DNA of 64,000 nt from Saccharopolyspora rosea. GTDB taxonomy: Bacteria > Actinomycetota > Actinomycetes > Mycobacteriales > Pseudonocardiaceae. The stretch spans positions 5,704,001-5,768,000 of the forward strand of contig NZ_CP102826.1 in NCBI RefSeq assembly GCF_025643595.1, read 5' to 3'. The notes under the pieces were generated by a model. The model ran no database searches. It was given only the letters and a program-made list of their open reading frames with translations, and was not told the origin of the DNA. Below are positions 1-9,062 of this stretch, piece after piece. The position numbers and the translations under genes were made by a program. Position 1 is the stretch's first letter, and each line of letters begins with the position of its first letter.

Positions 1-1161
1 CGACTCGGCCGCCCGGCGCACGATCTCGGGCAGGTCCAGGGGTTCGGCGGCGAGTTCGGCGACGCCGGCGTCCAGCCGGGAGATCTCCAGCAGGTCGGCC
101 AGCAGCGACTCGAACCGGTCCAGCTCGTCCACCAGCAGCTCCGTCGAGCGGGACAGGCCGGGTGGGAACTCCTCGCGGGAGGCGTGCAGCACGTCGGCGG
201 CCATCCGCACGGTGGTCAGCGGGGTGCGCAGTTCGTGCGAGACGTCCGAAGTGAACCTGCGCTGCAACTGGCCGAACTCCTCCAGCTGCTTGATCTGGTG
301 CTTGAGGCTGTCGGCCATCTCGTTGAACGACTCGGCCAGCCGCGCCACGTCGTCCTCGCCGATCACGCGCATGCGCTTGTCGAGGTCGCCCTCGGCGAGC
401 TGCACGGCGACCTGCGCGGCCTGCCGCACCGGGCGCACCACCTGACGGGTCACCAGGTTCGTGATCGCCCCCAGCAGCACCAGGAGGACGGCCCCGCCGA
501 CCAGCAGCGTGCTCTGCACCACGGCGAGCGTGTTCTGCTCGGCGGTCAGCGGGAACAGCAGGTAGACCTGCAGCGGTCGGGTGGCGGTGCCCACCGGCGT
601 GCCGACCGCGAGCATGGTCACCACCTCGTGTCCACGTGGGACGGTGGTGATCTGGGTGGCCAGCTGGCCGCGCTCGACGTAGCGGCGCAGGTCCTGCGGC
701 ACGTCCTCGATCGGTCCCGCGGACGGTTGCAGGCGCCGGTCTCCGGGGGCGTGTCCGTCGACCAGCACCGGGTCGAAGGCCCCTGCCACGGTTTCGGTGG
801 TGGACTGGCCGGAAGCCGAGGTGGTCAGCCGGTTCAGCGCGACTTCCAGCTGCTCGGACACCCCGTCGGAGTTGGGGTCGACCGCGGTCAGCTCCCGCTC
901 CAGGATCGGCAGGCTGTACTCGGCCTGCGCGATGGCGGCGTTCTCCTTCGCGGCCAGCAGCTGCGAGGTGATCTGCGTCTGCAACACCATGCCCAGCACG
1001 AACACCACGGCCAGCGACAGCGCGAGAGTGCTGACGACGACGCGCAGCTGCATCGAGCGCCGCCACATCGTCTCGAACCGGTGCCAGCGGTCGCGGATCT
1101 CCTCGCGGACACGCGCGAGCGAACGCCGCACCACGCTGCCTCGTCGTGTCCACATGTTCAC
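1..1161 (-). CDS. mtrB: MtrB sensor histidine kinase (3' part outside window)
   Basis: This is the membrane sensor kinase of the MtrAB system, which controls cell-wall metabolism and division in actinobacteria. About 387 N-terminal residues are present; the ATPase domain lies beyond the window edge. A first membrane segment spans about residues 39-61 and a second about 213-236, with an extracytoplasmic sensor between them, then a HAMP linker. The H-box reads SDVSHELRTPLTT, with the phospho-accepting histidine at about residue 309. The GTG at 1161 is preceded by a GGGGAA-type ribosome site; an in-frame ATG two codons later is an alternative. mtrA lies just upstream on the same strand, the standard actinobacterial order. 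Confidence 0.95.
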   Translation of the reverse strand, partial: MNMWTRRGSVVRRSLARVREEIRDRWHRFETMWRRSMQLRVVVSTLALSLAVVFVLGMVLQTQITSQLLAAKENAAIAQAEYSLPILERELTAVDPNSDGVSEQLEVALNRLTTSASGQSTTETVAGAFDPVLVDGHAPGDRRLQPSAGPIEDVPQDLRRYVERGQLATQITTVPRGHEVVTMLAVGTPVGTATRPLQVYLLFPLTAEQNTLAVVQSTLLVGGAVLLVLLGAITNLVTRQVVRPVRQAAQVAVQLAEGDLDKRMRVIGEDDVARLAESFNEMADSLKHQIKQLEEFGQLQRRFTSDVSHELRTPLTTVRMAADVLHASREEFPPGLSRSTELLVDELDRFESLLADLLEISRLDAGVAELAAEPLDLPEIVRRAAES

Positions 1162-1226
1162 GGCGATCGTTCCCCGGGCTGCTGTGCGGTCACCGACCGA
1201 GCGCTCGACCGGCCCGCCGAACGAAC

Positions 1227-1250
1227 GGCGCCTGTCCGCGAACAGGCGCC
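1227..1250 (-). terminator. Perfect hairpin between mtrA and mtrB
   Basis: GGCGCCTGT and its exact reverse complement are separated by six bases. The hairpin lies in the roughly 107-base gap between the mtrA stop and the mtrB start and has no T-run. It could be a partial terminator or a processing site setting the mtrA to mtrB ratio; its role is inferred. Confidence 0.4.
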
Positions 1251-1267
1251 ACCACGTCCTGGTGGTA

Positions 1268-1945
1268 TCACGGCGGGCCGGCCTTGTAACCGACACCGCG
1301 AACCGTCAACACCACCTCGGGCCGCTCCGGGTCGCGCTCGACCTTCGAGCGCAGCCGCTGGACGTGCACGTTGACCAGGCGGGTGTCCGCCGCGTGCCGG
1401 TAGCCCCACACCTGCTCCAGCAGGACCTCGCGGGTGAACACCTGGCGGGGCTTGCGGGCCAGCGCCACCAAGAGGTCGAACTCCAGCGGGGTCAACGCGA
1501 TGGGCTGGCCGTCGCGGGTCACCTCGTGGCCGGGCACGTCGATGGTGATGTCGCCGATGGTGAGCACCTCCGCCGGTTCGGCGTCGGTGCGGCGCAAGCG
1601 GGCACGCAGTCGCGCGACGAGTTCCTTGGGTTTGAAGGGCTTGACCACGTAGTCGTCCGCACCGGACTCCAGTCCGAGCACGACGTCGACGGTGTCGCTC
1701 TTGGCGGTCAGCATCACGATCGGCACGACGGACTCGGTGCGGATGGCCTTGCAGACGTCGATGCCGTTCATGCCGGGCAGCATCAGGTCGAGCAGGACCA
1801 GATCCGGCTTGAGTTCCCGCAGGGCAGGCAGCGCCTTCGTGCCATCGCTGACGACGGCGGTCTCGAACCCCTCGCCGCGGAGCACGATGGTCAGCATTTC
1901 GGCCAGGGCCGGATCGTCGTCCACCACGAGCACGCGTGCCTTCAT
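1268..1945 (-). CDS. mtrA: MtrA response regulator (OmpR family)
   Basis: MtrA is the DNA-binding response regulator paired with MtrB. The product of about 225 residues has an N-terminal receiver domain (acidic triad DDD at 9-11, phospho-acceptor Asp about 53 in LLDLMLPG, Lys in the VKPFKP switch). A C-terminal winged helix ends in the family-typical VRGVGYKAGPP. The sequence matches M. tuberculosis MtrA closely through the whole receiver. The start is uncertain: ATG at 1945 gives MKARVLVVDDD, while in-frame ATGs at 1954 and 1969 would add 3 or 8 residues. None has a strong ribosome site. It is divergent from the OsmC gene. Confidence 0.95.
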   Translation of the reverse strand: MKARVLVVDDDPALAEMLTIVLRGEGFETAVVSDGTKALPALRELKPDLVLLDLMLPGMNGIDVCKAIRTESVVPIVMLTAKSDTVDVVLGLESGADDYVVKPFKPKELVARLRARLRRTDAEPAEVLTIGDITIDVPGHEVTRDGQPIALTPLEFDLLVALARKPRQVFTREVLLEQVWGYRHAADTRLVNVHVQRLRSKVERDPERPEVVLTVRGVGYKAGPP

Positions 1946-2159
1946 GCCCAACATGGTTGCACTACTCATCCGGATGCCGAACACGCACCCGGAGATCATC
2001 GTCGCAGGTCGCTCCCCCGACTCCGACGCGAACCACTGGGTACCGCCGAACGGAGTAGTCGAATTGTGGTCGACGCTGCGCCAGCACCACCAGCTGCGCG
2101 CGGTGGCCAGCCCGGCGTGCGAGCAGAATCCGAGTTGGCGGCGGAAGGAGAAACGGGCC

Positions 2160-2633
2160 ATGGCCGAGCAGCACGACTACGCGGTGACCGTGACGTGGAC
2201 CGGCAACACCGGCAGCGGAACCGCCGACTACACCTCGTACAGCCGTGATCACACCGTGGAAGTGCCGGGCAAACCCGTGTTGCACGGGTCGGCGGACCCG
2301 GCATTCCGCGGAGACGCGCACCGGATGAATCCCGAAGACCTCCTGGTCGCTTCCCTGTCGCAGTGCCACATGCTGTGGTACCTCGGCCTGTGCGCGGCGA
2401 GCGGAGTCGTGGTCACCGAATACCGCGACGTGGCGCGCGGCGCGATGACCGAGGAACGCGACGGTGCTGGGCGTTTCACCGAAGTGGTGCTACGACCGGA
2501 GATCACCGTGGCCGACGAGTCGATGCGGTCCAGGGCGATCTCGCTGCACCGGCAGGCCCACCGCAAGTGCTTCATCGCGAACTCGGTCAACTTTCCGGTT
2601 CGGCACGAACCGGCCGTCCGCGTCGCCGGTTGA
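2160..2633 (+). CDS. OsmC/Ohr-family peroxiredoxin-like protein
   Basis: OsmC/Ohr proteins are cytoplasmic thiol peroxidases that reduce organic hydroperoxides. The 157-residue product carries the two family cysteines, about Cys69 in SLSQCH and about Cys137 in HRKCFIANS, plus the NPEDLLVASLSQCH signature. The ATG is preceded by a strong GGAAGGAG site. The gene is divergent from mtrA and converges on tmk with a gap of about 15 bases. The exact substrate cannot be read from the sequence. Confidence 0.9.
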   Translation: MAEQHDYAVTVTWTGNTGSGTADYTSYSRDHTVEVPGKPVLHGSADPAFRGDAHRMNPEDLLVASLSQCHMLWYLGLCAASGVVVTEYRDVARGAMTEERDGAGRFTEVVLRPEITVADESMRSRAISLHRQAHRKCFIANSVNFPVRHEPAVRVAG

Positions 2634-2648
2634 GGTCTGCGCGAACGC

Positions 2649-3302
2649 TCAGCGGCCCGGGGCCATGACGTGCTCGTCGACGAGGTCGGCGAAGTCGACC
2701 CGGTCGGCGCCGTCCACCACGACCCACGGAGACCACCAGTTCTCCGCGGCGAGCTGCGCGTACACCTCACCGCAGCGCTGTTGCAGCGCCGAGTCGGATT
2801 CGAAGTTGTCCCGGCCGCGGTCCACTTCGGTCCGTTCCCGGTGCTCGGCGCGCCGCGCCGCGACGTCGACCGGAACGCGCAGCAGGATCTGCAGATCCGG
2901 CCGAGGCAGGGCGAAACGCTCGATCTCCAGCTCGCGCACCCAGGCGACGAAGTCGCCGTGGGCGTCCTGGTGCAGGCGCGCGGCACCGTAGGCGGCGTTC
3001 GACGCGACGTAGCGGTCCAGCAGGACGATGTCGTACGACCGCAGGTCGGCGCGCAACGGCTCGGCGGCCGCGCGGCGGTCGAGCGCATTCAGCACGGCCA
3101 CGCCGTGGACCGACTCGCCGAGGTCACCGTGCCGACCGCGCAACGCCTCGCCGACGAGCTCGGCGTGGATGTCGTCGGCGTAGCGCGGGAAGGCGGTCCT
3201 GGCCACGGAGTGTCCGCGAGCTGCCAGTTCGGCCGTGAGCCCGTCGGCGAGCGTCCGCTTCCCGGCCCCGTCCAGTCCCTCGATCACGATGAGTCGCCCC
3301 AC
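2649..3302 (-). CDS. tmk: Thymidylate kinase
   Basis: It phosphorylates dTMP to dTDP in DNA precursor synthesis. The 217-residue protein has the Walker A loop EGLDGAGKRT at residues 8-17, the DRYVASNAAYGA motif and an ARRAEHRERTE lid-type segment. The arginine after the P-loop lysine is also found in mycobacterial Tmk, so it is not a defect. The GTG at 3302 starts at GRLIVIEG, where homologues begin. It sits upstream of mtrA as in M. tuberculosis, although the OsmC gene is inserted on the other strand. Confidence 0.93.
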   Translation of the reverse strand: MGRLIVIEGLDGAGKRTLADGLTAELAARGHSVARTAFPRYADDIHAELVGEALRGRHGDLGESVHGVAVLNALDRRAAAEPLRADLRSYDIVLLDRYVASNAAYGAARLHQDAHGDFVAWVRELEIERFALPRPDLQILLRVPVDVAARRAEHRERTEVDRGRDNFESDSALQQRCGEVYAQLAAENWWSPWVVVDGADRVDFADLVDEHVMAPGR

Positions 3303-3507
3303 GTCGACGACGGTAGCCGAGCCCCCGCCACACCTCGGGGCCGACTCCCGGCTGCCGCCTGGCGCTCCGTGCACGGGTACGAACTGTGCGGAATCGAAGA
3401 CACGGGCCACCTCGCCCGATCACAATCGGACCGAGAGCCCTCGCCAATGCGCCGATCTCCGGTGGAGAATCACCACCGGCCACGAAGATCAACCCGCAGG
3501 AGGAGCA

Positions 3508-6174
3508 GTGCAGGCACCCGGGCGCGACACCCGCGTGGTCGAGCTGCGGGTGCACGGCATCCTCGGCACCACCGGCAACGCACTCACCGATTCCGTGGCA
3601 TCCGTGGACGTCGCCGGTGACGGCGTCGGACGGATCGTGCGCCCAGCAGACCGACTGCGCAGACCCGTCGAAGGCCCCAACCTGCCAGCCGGTGACGGCT
3701 CGGTGCCCCGCGTCGTCGAGGGCTACGTGTGGGGCGGCATGACGTCCGGCGGGCTGGCGAAGGCGTCGTGGGCGCTGCTGTTCCCGTTCGCCCTGGCCAA
3801 CGTCGCGCACTGGATGCTGCCGCCCGTCCGCCCCGGAGACCGCGTCGGCGGCCTGATCTCGGGGGTGTTGCGGGCGGTGATGCGGTTGTCGGCGCTGCTG
3901 CTGACGATGCTGTTCGTCGCCCAGCTCACCGTGATCGGTCTCGACCTGGTGGCCGCGCAGTGCCTGAGCCCGGGTGCGCAATGCCTGACCTTCGTCCCGG
4001 ACGCGGTGCGCCATCTCGACGTGGTGCGTTCGGCGATCACCCTCCTCCCCGTTGGTCTCGCGGTGCTGCTGATGTACCGGATCTCCGGTGTGTCGTGGCG
4101 CGTGTCGGCAGGTGCCCGCGAGGCCGCGCAGGAGTCCGGCCGGGCCCCGATGCTTCCGGGCGCCAATGTGGTCGCCGACCCGGACACCCCGGCACTCCGG
4201 GCGATGCACATCACCGCAGCACTGTCCACTGTGGCCCTTCTGGTGCTGGGTGGACCGCTTACCCCCTCCCTCGATCCGCGGTGGCTGGCCGCCGCCGCGC
4301 TGCTCGTCATCGCACTCGTCGGCACTGTTGCCATCGACGATCCCGCCAACCTCTACTCCACCGAGGAGGGTCGACGCGGACGAGTCGCCCTCGGTCGTCC
4401 CCAGCGCCGCACGCTGATGACCGTCGCCGCGCTCGTGTTCACCTCCGTCGCCCTGATGCCCGGTTCGCTCGACCACCCGCTGGACGGCTCCGGGAGCACG
4501 ATCGACCTGATCACGGTCGGCCTGATCACCTGCTGCCTCGTGGTGGCCGTGCTGCTGGTCCCCGCCGCGCTGCTCGCCAGGTCGGCGTGGGCTTCACTGC
4601 CCTCGCGGCTGCGCCCGTGGGCAGGCGGGTGGATGAGCGCACCGATGCTGATGATCGCGTGCATGCTCGGGAACGGCTTCGGCGCCGGATTCGCGCTGAC
4701 CGTCCGCAAGGCGCTCGGTGATCCGGCTCTGCAGCTCCCCGCCGGGTACGACGACGTCACGGTCTTCTGGGGGATCGCGACCGTGCTGCTGCTCGTCGGC
4801 GGCGCCGGGATGGCCGTCTGGACGCTGGTCACGCGGCTGCGCGCTCCCAAGGGCGACGACATGATCCCCGCCGAGGTCTCCTTGCTGCACGCCGGTCGAC
4901 AGACCGACCAGCGGGCCGCGGCCAACGCGTGGAAGTGGGCGGATCTGCAACGCCGCTACTCGCACCACGTCCTCCTCCTCATCGCCGGGGTGCTGGCGTT
5001 CAGCACCGTGCTGACGCTCGTCTCCCGCCTGGTCGGCATGCCCGCCGACGCGCTCTGGCCCGACTGGCTCGTCGCGCTCGGCGTCGGCGCCCTGGCAACC
5101 CTGGCGGGCGGGCTGCTCCGCGTCGTGTACATCGCGGCCCGGCAGCGGACCGCTGCCCGCTACCTCGGCGTGCTGTCCGATCTGTCGCTGTTCTGGCCGC
5201 GCGAGGCGCATCCGGTCGTGCCGCCGTGCTACGCGCTGAAGGTCATCCCCGAACTCGCGGCCCGGGCCAAGGACCACCTCAGCGACCCGAACACCCGCGT
5301 CGTGCTCGTCGGGCACAGCCAGGGCAGCCTGCTGGCCGCGGTGGCCACCGCACGCCTGCTGGAGACGCTGCCCGAGGAAGACCGCGAACGCGTCGGGCTG
5401 GTGACCGCGGGCTCCCAACTCCAGTGGGCCTACCCGCGCGCCTTCCCCGCCGTGGTCCCGCACCGGTCGCTGCGGGACCTCGCCGGCTCGCTCGGCGGCC
5501 GCTGGCGGTCGCTGTGCCGGGGCACCGACCCGCTGGGCGGCGCGGTCACCACCTGGAACCGCCAGGTCTACGACGGCATGCTCATCGGCGTCGGGCTGCG
5601 CCCGGACGGTTCCGAAGGGCCGCTGCCCGCGGCGACCCGTGGCCCGACCGGCGCGTTGGTGCTCGGCGGCGACCACTGGCTCCCGGACCCGCAGCGCGGA
5701 CCGTTTTCCTCCCGGCGTTGGGCGCCCGGCGTGATGGCGCACACCGACTACACCGGCGACCCGGAGTGGGACCGCGCGGTGGCGATGGCAGCCGGCCTGG
5801 AGACCCCGGTGCGCTGCGCAGCGCTCCCGCTCCAGTCCAAGACCCCGACTCCGACGAGCGCACCGGTCCAGCAGCCCAGGCAGAAGTCCCCGGACGGCCC
5901 GCGCCTGCACGCTCAGGGCGGCGACGGCGGATCCCTCTCGGACTCGGTCGAGGAACTCGCCCAGCAGACCGAGGACCGGACCGAGGCACCCGCGGACGAC
6001 GAGCCCACCCAGCGGACACCGGACGCGGCCGAGTCCACCGAGTCCTCACCAGGAGCCGCGCCGCAGGACACCGACACGCGCACCGGTCCCGCCGTACCGC
6101 CGGAGATCACCGAACCCCGTGGCCGCACGGCGCCGTGGGAACGCGGTATGGCGCTGCGCCTTTCGGAGAACTGA
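3508..6174 (+). CDS. Polytopic membrane protein with C-terminal serine-hydrolase (lipase-like) domain
   Basis: I do not recognise a named family for this 888-residue protein. It starts with a short cytoplasmic part that includes VVELRVHGILGT, a segment resembling the first strand and oxyanion region of alpha/beta hydrolases. About eleven hydrophobic segments follow up to about residue 550. A GHSQGS nucleophile elbow follows, with Ser at about 604 after VVLVGHSQG. The last 100 or so residues are rich in Pro, Thr, Glu and Asp and look disordered. A GTG follows an AGGAGG site at ideal distance. The hydrolase appears to be split by the membrane region, with its first strand at the N-terminus. It occupies a place where related genomes often carry ahcY. 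Function beyond a membrane-bound esterase or lipase is unknown. Confidence 0.8.
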   Translation: MQAPGRDTRVVELRVHGILGTTGNALTDSVASVDVAGDGVGRIVRPADRLRRPVEGPNLPAGDGSVPRVVEGYVWGGMTSGGLAKASWALLFPFALANVAHWMLPPVRPGDRVGGLISGVLRAVMRLSALLLTMLFVAQLTVIGLDLVAAQCLSPGAQCLTFVPDAVRHLDVVRSAITLLPVGLAVLLMYRISGVSWRVSAGAREAAQESGRAPMLPGANVVADPDTPALRAMHITAALSTVALLVLGGPLTPSLDPRWLAAAALLVIALVGTVAIDDPANLYSTEEGRRGRVALGRPQRRTLMTVAALVFTSVALMPGSLDHPLDGSGSTIDLITVGLITCCLVVAVLLVPAALLARSAWASLPSRLRPWAGGWMSAPMLMIACMLGNGFGAGFALTVRKALGDPALQLPAGYDDVTVFWGIATVLLLVGGAGMAVWTLVTRLRAPKGDDMIPAEVSLLHAGRQTDQRAAANAWKWADLQRRYSHHVLLLIAGVLAFSTVLTLVSRLVGMPADALWPDWLVALGVGALATLAGGLLRVVYIAARQRTAARYLGVLSDLSLFWPREAHPVVPPCYALKVIPELAARAKDHLSDPNTRVVLVGHSQGSLLAAVATARLLETLPEEDRERVGLVTAGSQLQWAYPRAFPAVVPHRSLRDLAGSLGGRWRSLCRGTDPLGGAVTTWNRQVYDGMLIGVGLRPDGSEGPLPAATRGPTGALVLGGDHWLPDPQRGPFSSRRWAPGVMAHTDYTGDPEWDRAVAMAAGLETPVRCAALPLQSKTPTPTSAPVQQPRQKSPDGPRLHAQGGDGGSLSDSVEELAQQTEDRTEAPADDEPTQRTPDAAESTESSPGAAPQDTDTRTGPAVPPEITEPRGRTAPWERGMALRLSEN

Positions 6175-6176
6175 CC

Positions 6177-6200
6177 GGAGCCCGGCCCTCGGCGGGCTCC
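6177..6200 (+). terminator. Hairpin after the membrane hydrolase gene
   Basis: GGAGCCCG pairs exactly with CGGGCTCC across an eight-base loop, immediately after the stop codon. There is no T-run, so it is a plausible but not proven terminator. Confidence 0.5.
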
Positions 6201-6310
6201 GCGGATCGATGCTGCGGATGTGTGCTGAGTCATGCCACCGATGATCCCCGCGCCACCAGCGCAGATCATCACTCGACCAGGCGAACTCGTGTTCGAATCA
6301 GCGCCCGGAG

Positions 6311-6348
6311 AAAAGGCGGCGCCGCCCGATCACCGGACGACGCCGCCT
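6311..6348 (-). terminator. Intrinsic terminator of the amino-acid permease gene
   Basis: On the minus strand AGGCGGCG pairs with CGCCGCCT and is followed at once by TTTT, a classical Rho-independent layout. It begins 17 bases downstream of the permease stop. Confidence 0.75.
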
Positions 6349-6364
6349 GGAACCGCTCCTCGGA

Positions 6365-7900
6365 TCACTCCGACGACGAAGTCGATCCCCTCTCCTCGAC
6401 GGGGGGAACGTCGGCGAGCTCACCGCGGCCGAGACGCGAGTGCGAACGCCCGTACAGGAAGTAGATCACCATCCCGGCGAGCATCCAGACCACGAAACGC
6501 ACCCAGGTCAGCGCGGTGAGGTTCAGCATCAGCCAGACGCACGCGAGGATCGCCAGGATCGGCACCACCGGGACCAGCGGCGCCCGGAAACCGCGCGGCA
6601 GGTCGGGACGGCTCCGCCGGAGGATGATCACGCCGCCGGAGACGAGGACGAAGGCGAACAGCGTGCCGACGTTGACCATCTCCTCCAGCTTGTCCGCCGG
6701 GAAGAAGCCTGCCGCCACCACGACGACGGCACCGACCAGCACGGTCGCGCGCACCGGGGTGCCGCGGTTCGGGTCGGTCTTGGCCAGCGAGCGGCTCACC
6801 AGGCCGTCGCGGGACATGGCGAACAGGATCCGGATCTGGCCCAGCAGCATGACCATGACCACGGTGATCAGACCGACCAGCGCGCCCACGGAGATGATCG
6901 TCGCCGCCCAGTTCGCACCGTTGAGCTCGAACGCGGTGGCCAGCGTGGCGCGGGTGCCGTTCTTGGTGGTCAGGTCGCTGTACTTCGCCATGCCGGTGAC
7001 CACCAGGGCGACCGCGACGTAGAGCACCGTGACGATCGCCAGCGAGCCGAAGATGCCCCGCGGGGTGTCCTTCTGCGGGTTCCGCGTCTCCTCGGCCGTG
7101 GTGGCGACCACGTCGAAGCCGATGAAGGCGAAGAACACCAGCGACGCGCCGGCCAGCAGGCCGAAGATGCCGTAGGTGCTGGTCTGCCCGCCGAGGATGA
7201 GGGACAGCAGGGACTGCTCAAGGCCCGAGCCGGCGCTGTCGGACGCGGCCTTGGCCGGCGGGATGAAGGGGCTGTAGTTGGCCGGGTGGATGTAGGCGAT
7301 GCCCGCCACGATCACCAGCAGGACCACGGCCACCTTGATGGTGGTGATGACCAGGCTGACCCGGGCGGACAGCTTGGTGCCCAGCGCGAGCAGGGTGGTC
7401 AGCACCACGATGAGCAGCACGGCGCCCCAGTCGAACTGCACCGGGCCCAGGTTCAGCTCCGTGCTCACGTCCAGCCCGATCAGGCCGAACACCTGTTGCA
7501 GGTAGGTCGACCAGCCCTTGCCGACCGCCGCGGCGGCCACCGCGAACTCCAGCACCAGGTCCCAGCCGATGATCCAGGCGATGAACTCGCCGAACGTGGC
7601 GTAGGAGTAGGTGTAGGCGCTGCCCGCGACCGGAACGGTGGAGGCGAACTCGGCGTAGCACAGCGCGGCGAAGCCGCACGCGATCGCGGCGAGCACGAAC
7701 GCCACCGACACCGAGGGGCCGGACAGGTCACCGGCCGTCCTGGCGGCCAGCGTGAAGATGCCGGCGCCGATGACCACGGAGACACCGAAGACGATGAGGT
7801 CCTTGGCGCCGAGGTTTTTGCGAAGTTTGGTGTCCGGCTCGTCGGTCTCCAATATCGATTGCTCGACCGACTTCGTCCGCCACAGCCCAGTGCCTGGCAC
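6365..7900 (-). CDS. APC-family amino-acid permease (cationic amino acid type)
   Basis: This is an integral membrane amino-acid transporter of 511 residues with about twelve hydrophobic segments. The APC signature VIGAGIF lies in the first membrane helix at about 43-49. GFDVVATTAEETRNPQKDTPRGI is the typical loop of the cationic amino-acid transporter branch. The GTG start has a GGAGGG site upstream. The position between manA and tmk matches M. tuberculosis Rv3253c, annotated as a cationic amino-acid transporter. The substrate is inferred from family resemblance. Confidence 0.9.
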   Translation of the reverse strand: MPGTGLWRTKSVEQSILETDEPDTKLRKNLGAKDLIVFGVSVVIGAGIFTLAARTAGDLSGPSVSVAFVLAAIACGFAALCYAEFASTVPVAGSAYTYSYATFGEFIAWIIGWDLVLEFAVAAAAVGKGWSTYLQQVFGLIGLDVSTELNLGPVQFDWGAVLLIVVLTTLLALGTKLSARVSLVITTIKVAVVLLVIVAGIAYIHPANYSPFIPPAKAASDSAGSGLEQSLLSLILGGQTSTYGIFGLLAGASLVFFAFIGFDVVATTAEETRNPQKDTPRGIFGSLAIVTVLYVAVALVVTGMAKYSDLTTKNGTRATLATAFELNGANWAATIISVGALVGLITVVMVMLLGQIRILFAMSRDGLVSRSLAKTDPNRGTPVRATVLVGAVVVVAAGFFPADKLEEMVNVGTLFAFVLVSGGVIILRRSRPDLPRGFRAPLVPVVPILAILACVWLMLNLTALTWVRFVVWMLAGMVIYFLYGRSHSRLGRGELADVPPVEERGSTSSSE

Positions 7901-8029
7901 TGTCGCCCTCCCTCATTCACTCAAACGGTGGGTCGCACCTTAACCCGGCAGTGTTGCAAGCGGCACGCTCGGTTCTGGGACGGCGAAGCAATTCGTTAAC
8001 GCGTTGTGACTCGGCACTCACCCGCGTGA

Positions 8030-8953
8030 TCAGCGGGTCACGGCGCGGGTGCGCTCCAGGTCGGGCTCCAGGTAGATCAGCCGCGCGGCCGGCACCTGCG
8101 CCCGCACCCGGGCCTCGGCCGCGTCGATCTCGGCAGCCACGTCCGCGACCGACAGCGAGGGGGACAGGCCGATCTTGGCGGCGACCAGCAGTTCGTCCGG
8201 TCCGAGGTACTGCGTCCGGATGTGGATCACCGTCTCGACCCGGCCCCCGCACAGCTCACCAATGATCTCGTCGAGCACCTCCCGGGTCGCGCCCTCGCCG
8301 ATGAGCAGGCTCTTGGTCTCGACGATCAGCACGATCGCGATCGCACCGAGCAGGGCACCGATGCACACCGTGCCGACGCCGTCCCACACCGGGTCGCCGG
8401 TGAGCAGTGTGAGCCCCACACCGCCGAGCGCGAGCACGAGGCCCACCAGAGCGCCGGTGTCCTCCAGCAGCACGACCGGCAGTTCCGGCGCCTTGGCCTG
8501 GCGCACGTAGCGCCACCAGCTCAACTCACCCTTGAGCTGCGCCGACTCCTTGATCGCGGTGCGGAAGCTGTAGCCCTCCAGCGCGATCGCGACGACGAGG
8601 ATGGCCACCGCGGCGACGACGTTGTGCAGCGGCTCCGGATGCTGGATCTTGTGGATCCCCTCGTACAGGGCGAACACCGATCCCAGGCTGAACAGCAGCA
8701 ACGCCACCACGAACGAGTAGAAGAACCGGTCCCGCCCGTACCCGAACGGGTGCTCGGCGGTGGGCTTGCGCCGCGACGTCTTCCGCCCGAGCAGCAACAA
8801 CCCCTGGTTGGAGGTGTCGGCGAGGGAGTGCACGGACTCCGCGAGCATGGACGACGAACCGGTGAACAGGAACCCGACGAACTTCGCCAGCGCGATACCC
8901 GCGTTCGCGGCCAGCGCCGCGATGATGGCCTTGGCCCCGCCTGCTGCTGACAC
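8030..8953 (-). CDS. Cation diffusion facilitator (ZnT9-like) transporter
   Basis: CDF proteins export Zn2+ or related divalent cations in exchange for protons. The 307-residue protein has six membrane segments and the metal-site motif HSLADTSNQ (His about 42, Asp about 46). HPFGYGRDRF follows the second helix. The other half-site reads LLEDTGALVG, with Glu-Asp instead of the usual His-Asp, which is typical of the SLC30A9-like branch. The GTG at 8953 follows a GGGGAGA site; an upstream GTG at 8974 is less likely. The stop codon lies in the loop of a small hairpin (ACCCGC/GCGGGT, 8020-8038). Confidence 0.88.
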   Translation of the reverse strand: MSAAGGAKAIIAALAANAGIALAKFVGFLFTGSSSMLAESVHSLADTSNQGLLLLGRKTSRRKPTAEHPFGYGRDRFFYSFVVALLLFSLGSVFALYEGIHKIQHPEPLHNVVAAVAILVVAIALEGYSFRTAIKESAQLKGELSWWRYVRQAKAPELPVVLLEDTGALVGLVLALGGVGLTLLTGDPVWDGVGTVCIGALLGAIAIVLIVETKSLLIGEGATREVLDEIIGELCGGRVETVIHIRTQYLGPDELLVAAKIGLSPSLSVADVAAEIDAAEARVRAQVPAARLIYLEPDLERTRAVTR

Positions 8954-9062
8954 TGTGTCTCCCCGAATCGGCACTGGGCGGCCGGCGGCACGCCGACCGC
9001 GTGATTTCGGGAGGCAATCTACCCGGAGTCCGGTGTGCGGGTGCTTGCTCGGGCGAGGTCGG

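Noticed and set aside
3302..3302. Arg instead of Ser/Thr in the Tmk P-loop as a possible defect
   Set aside because: The same GAGKRT occurs in functional mycobacterial thymidylate kinase.
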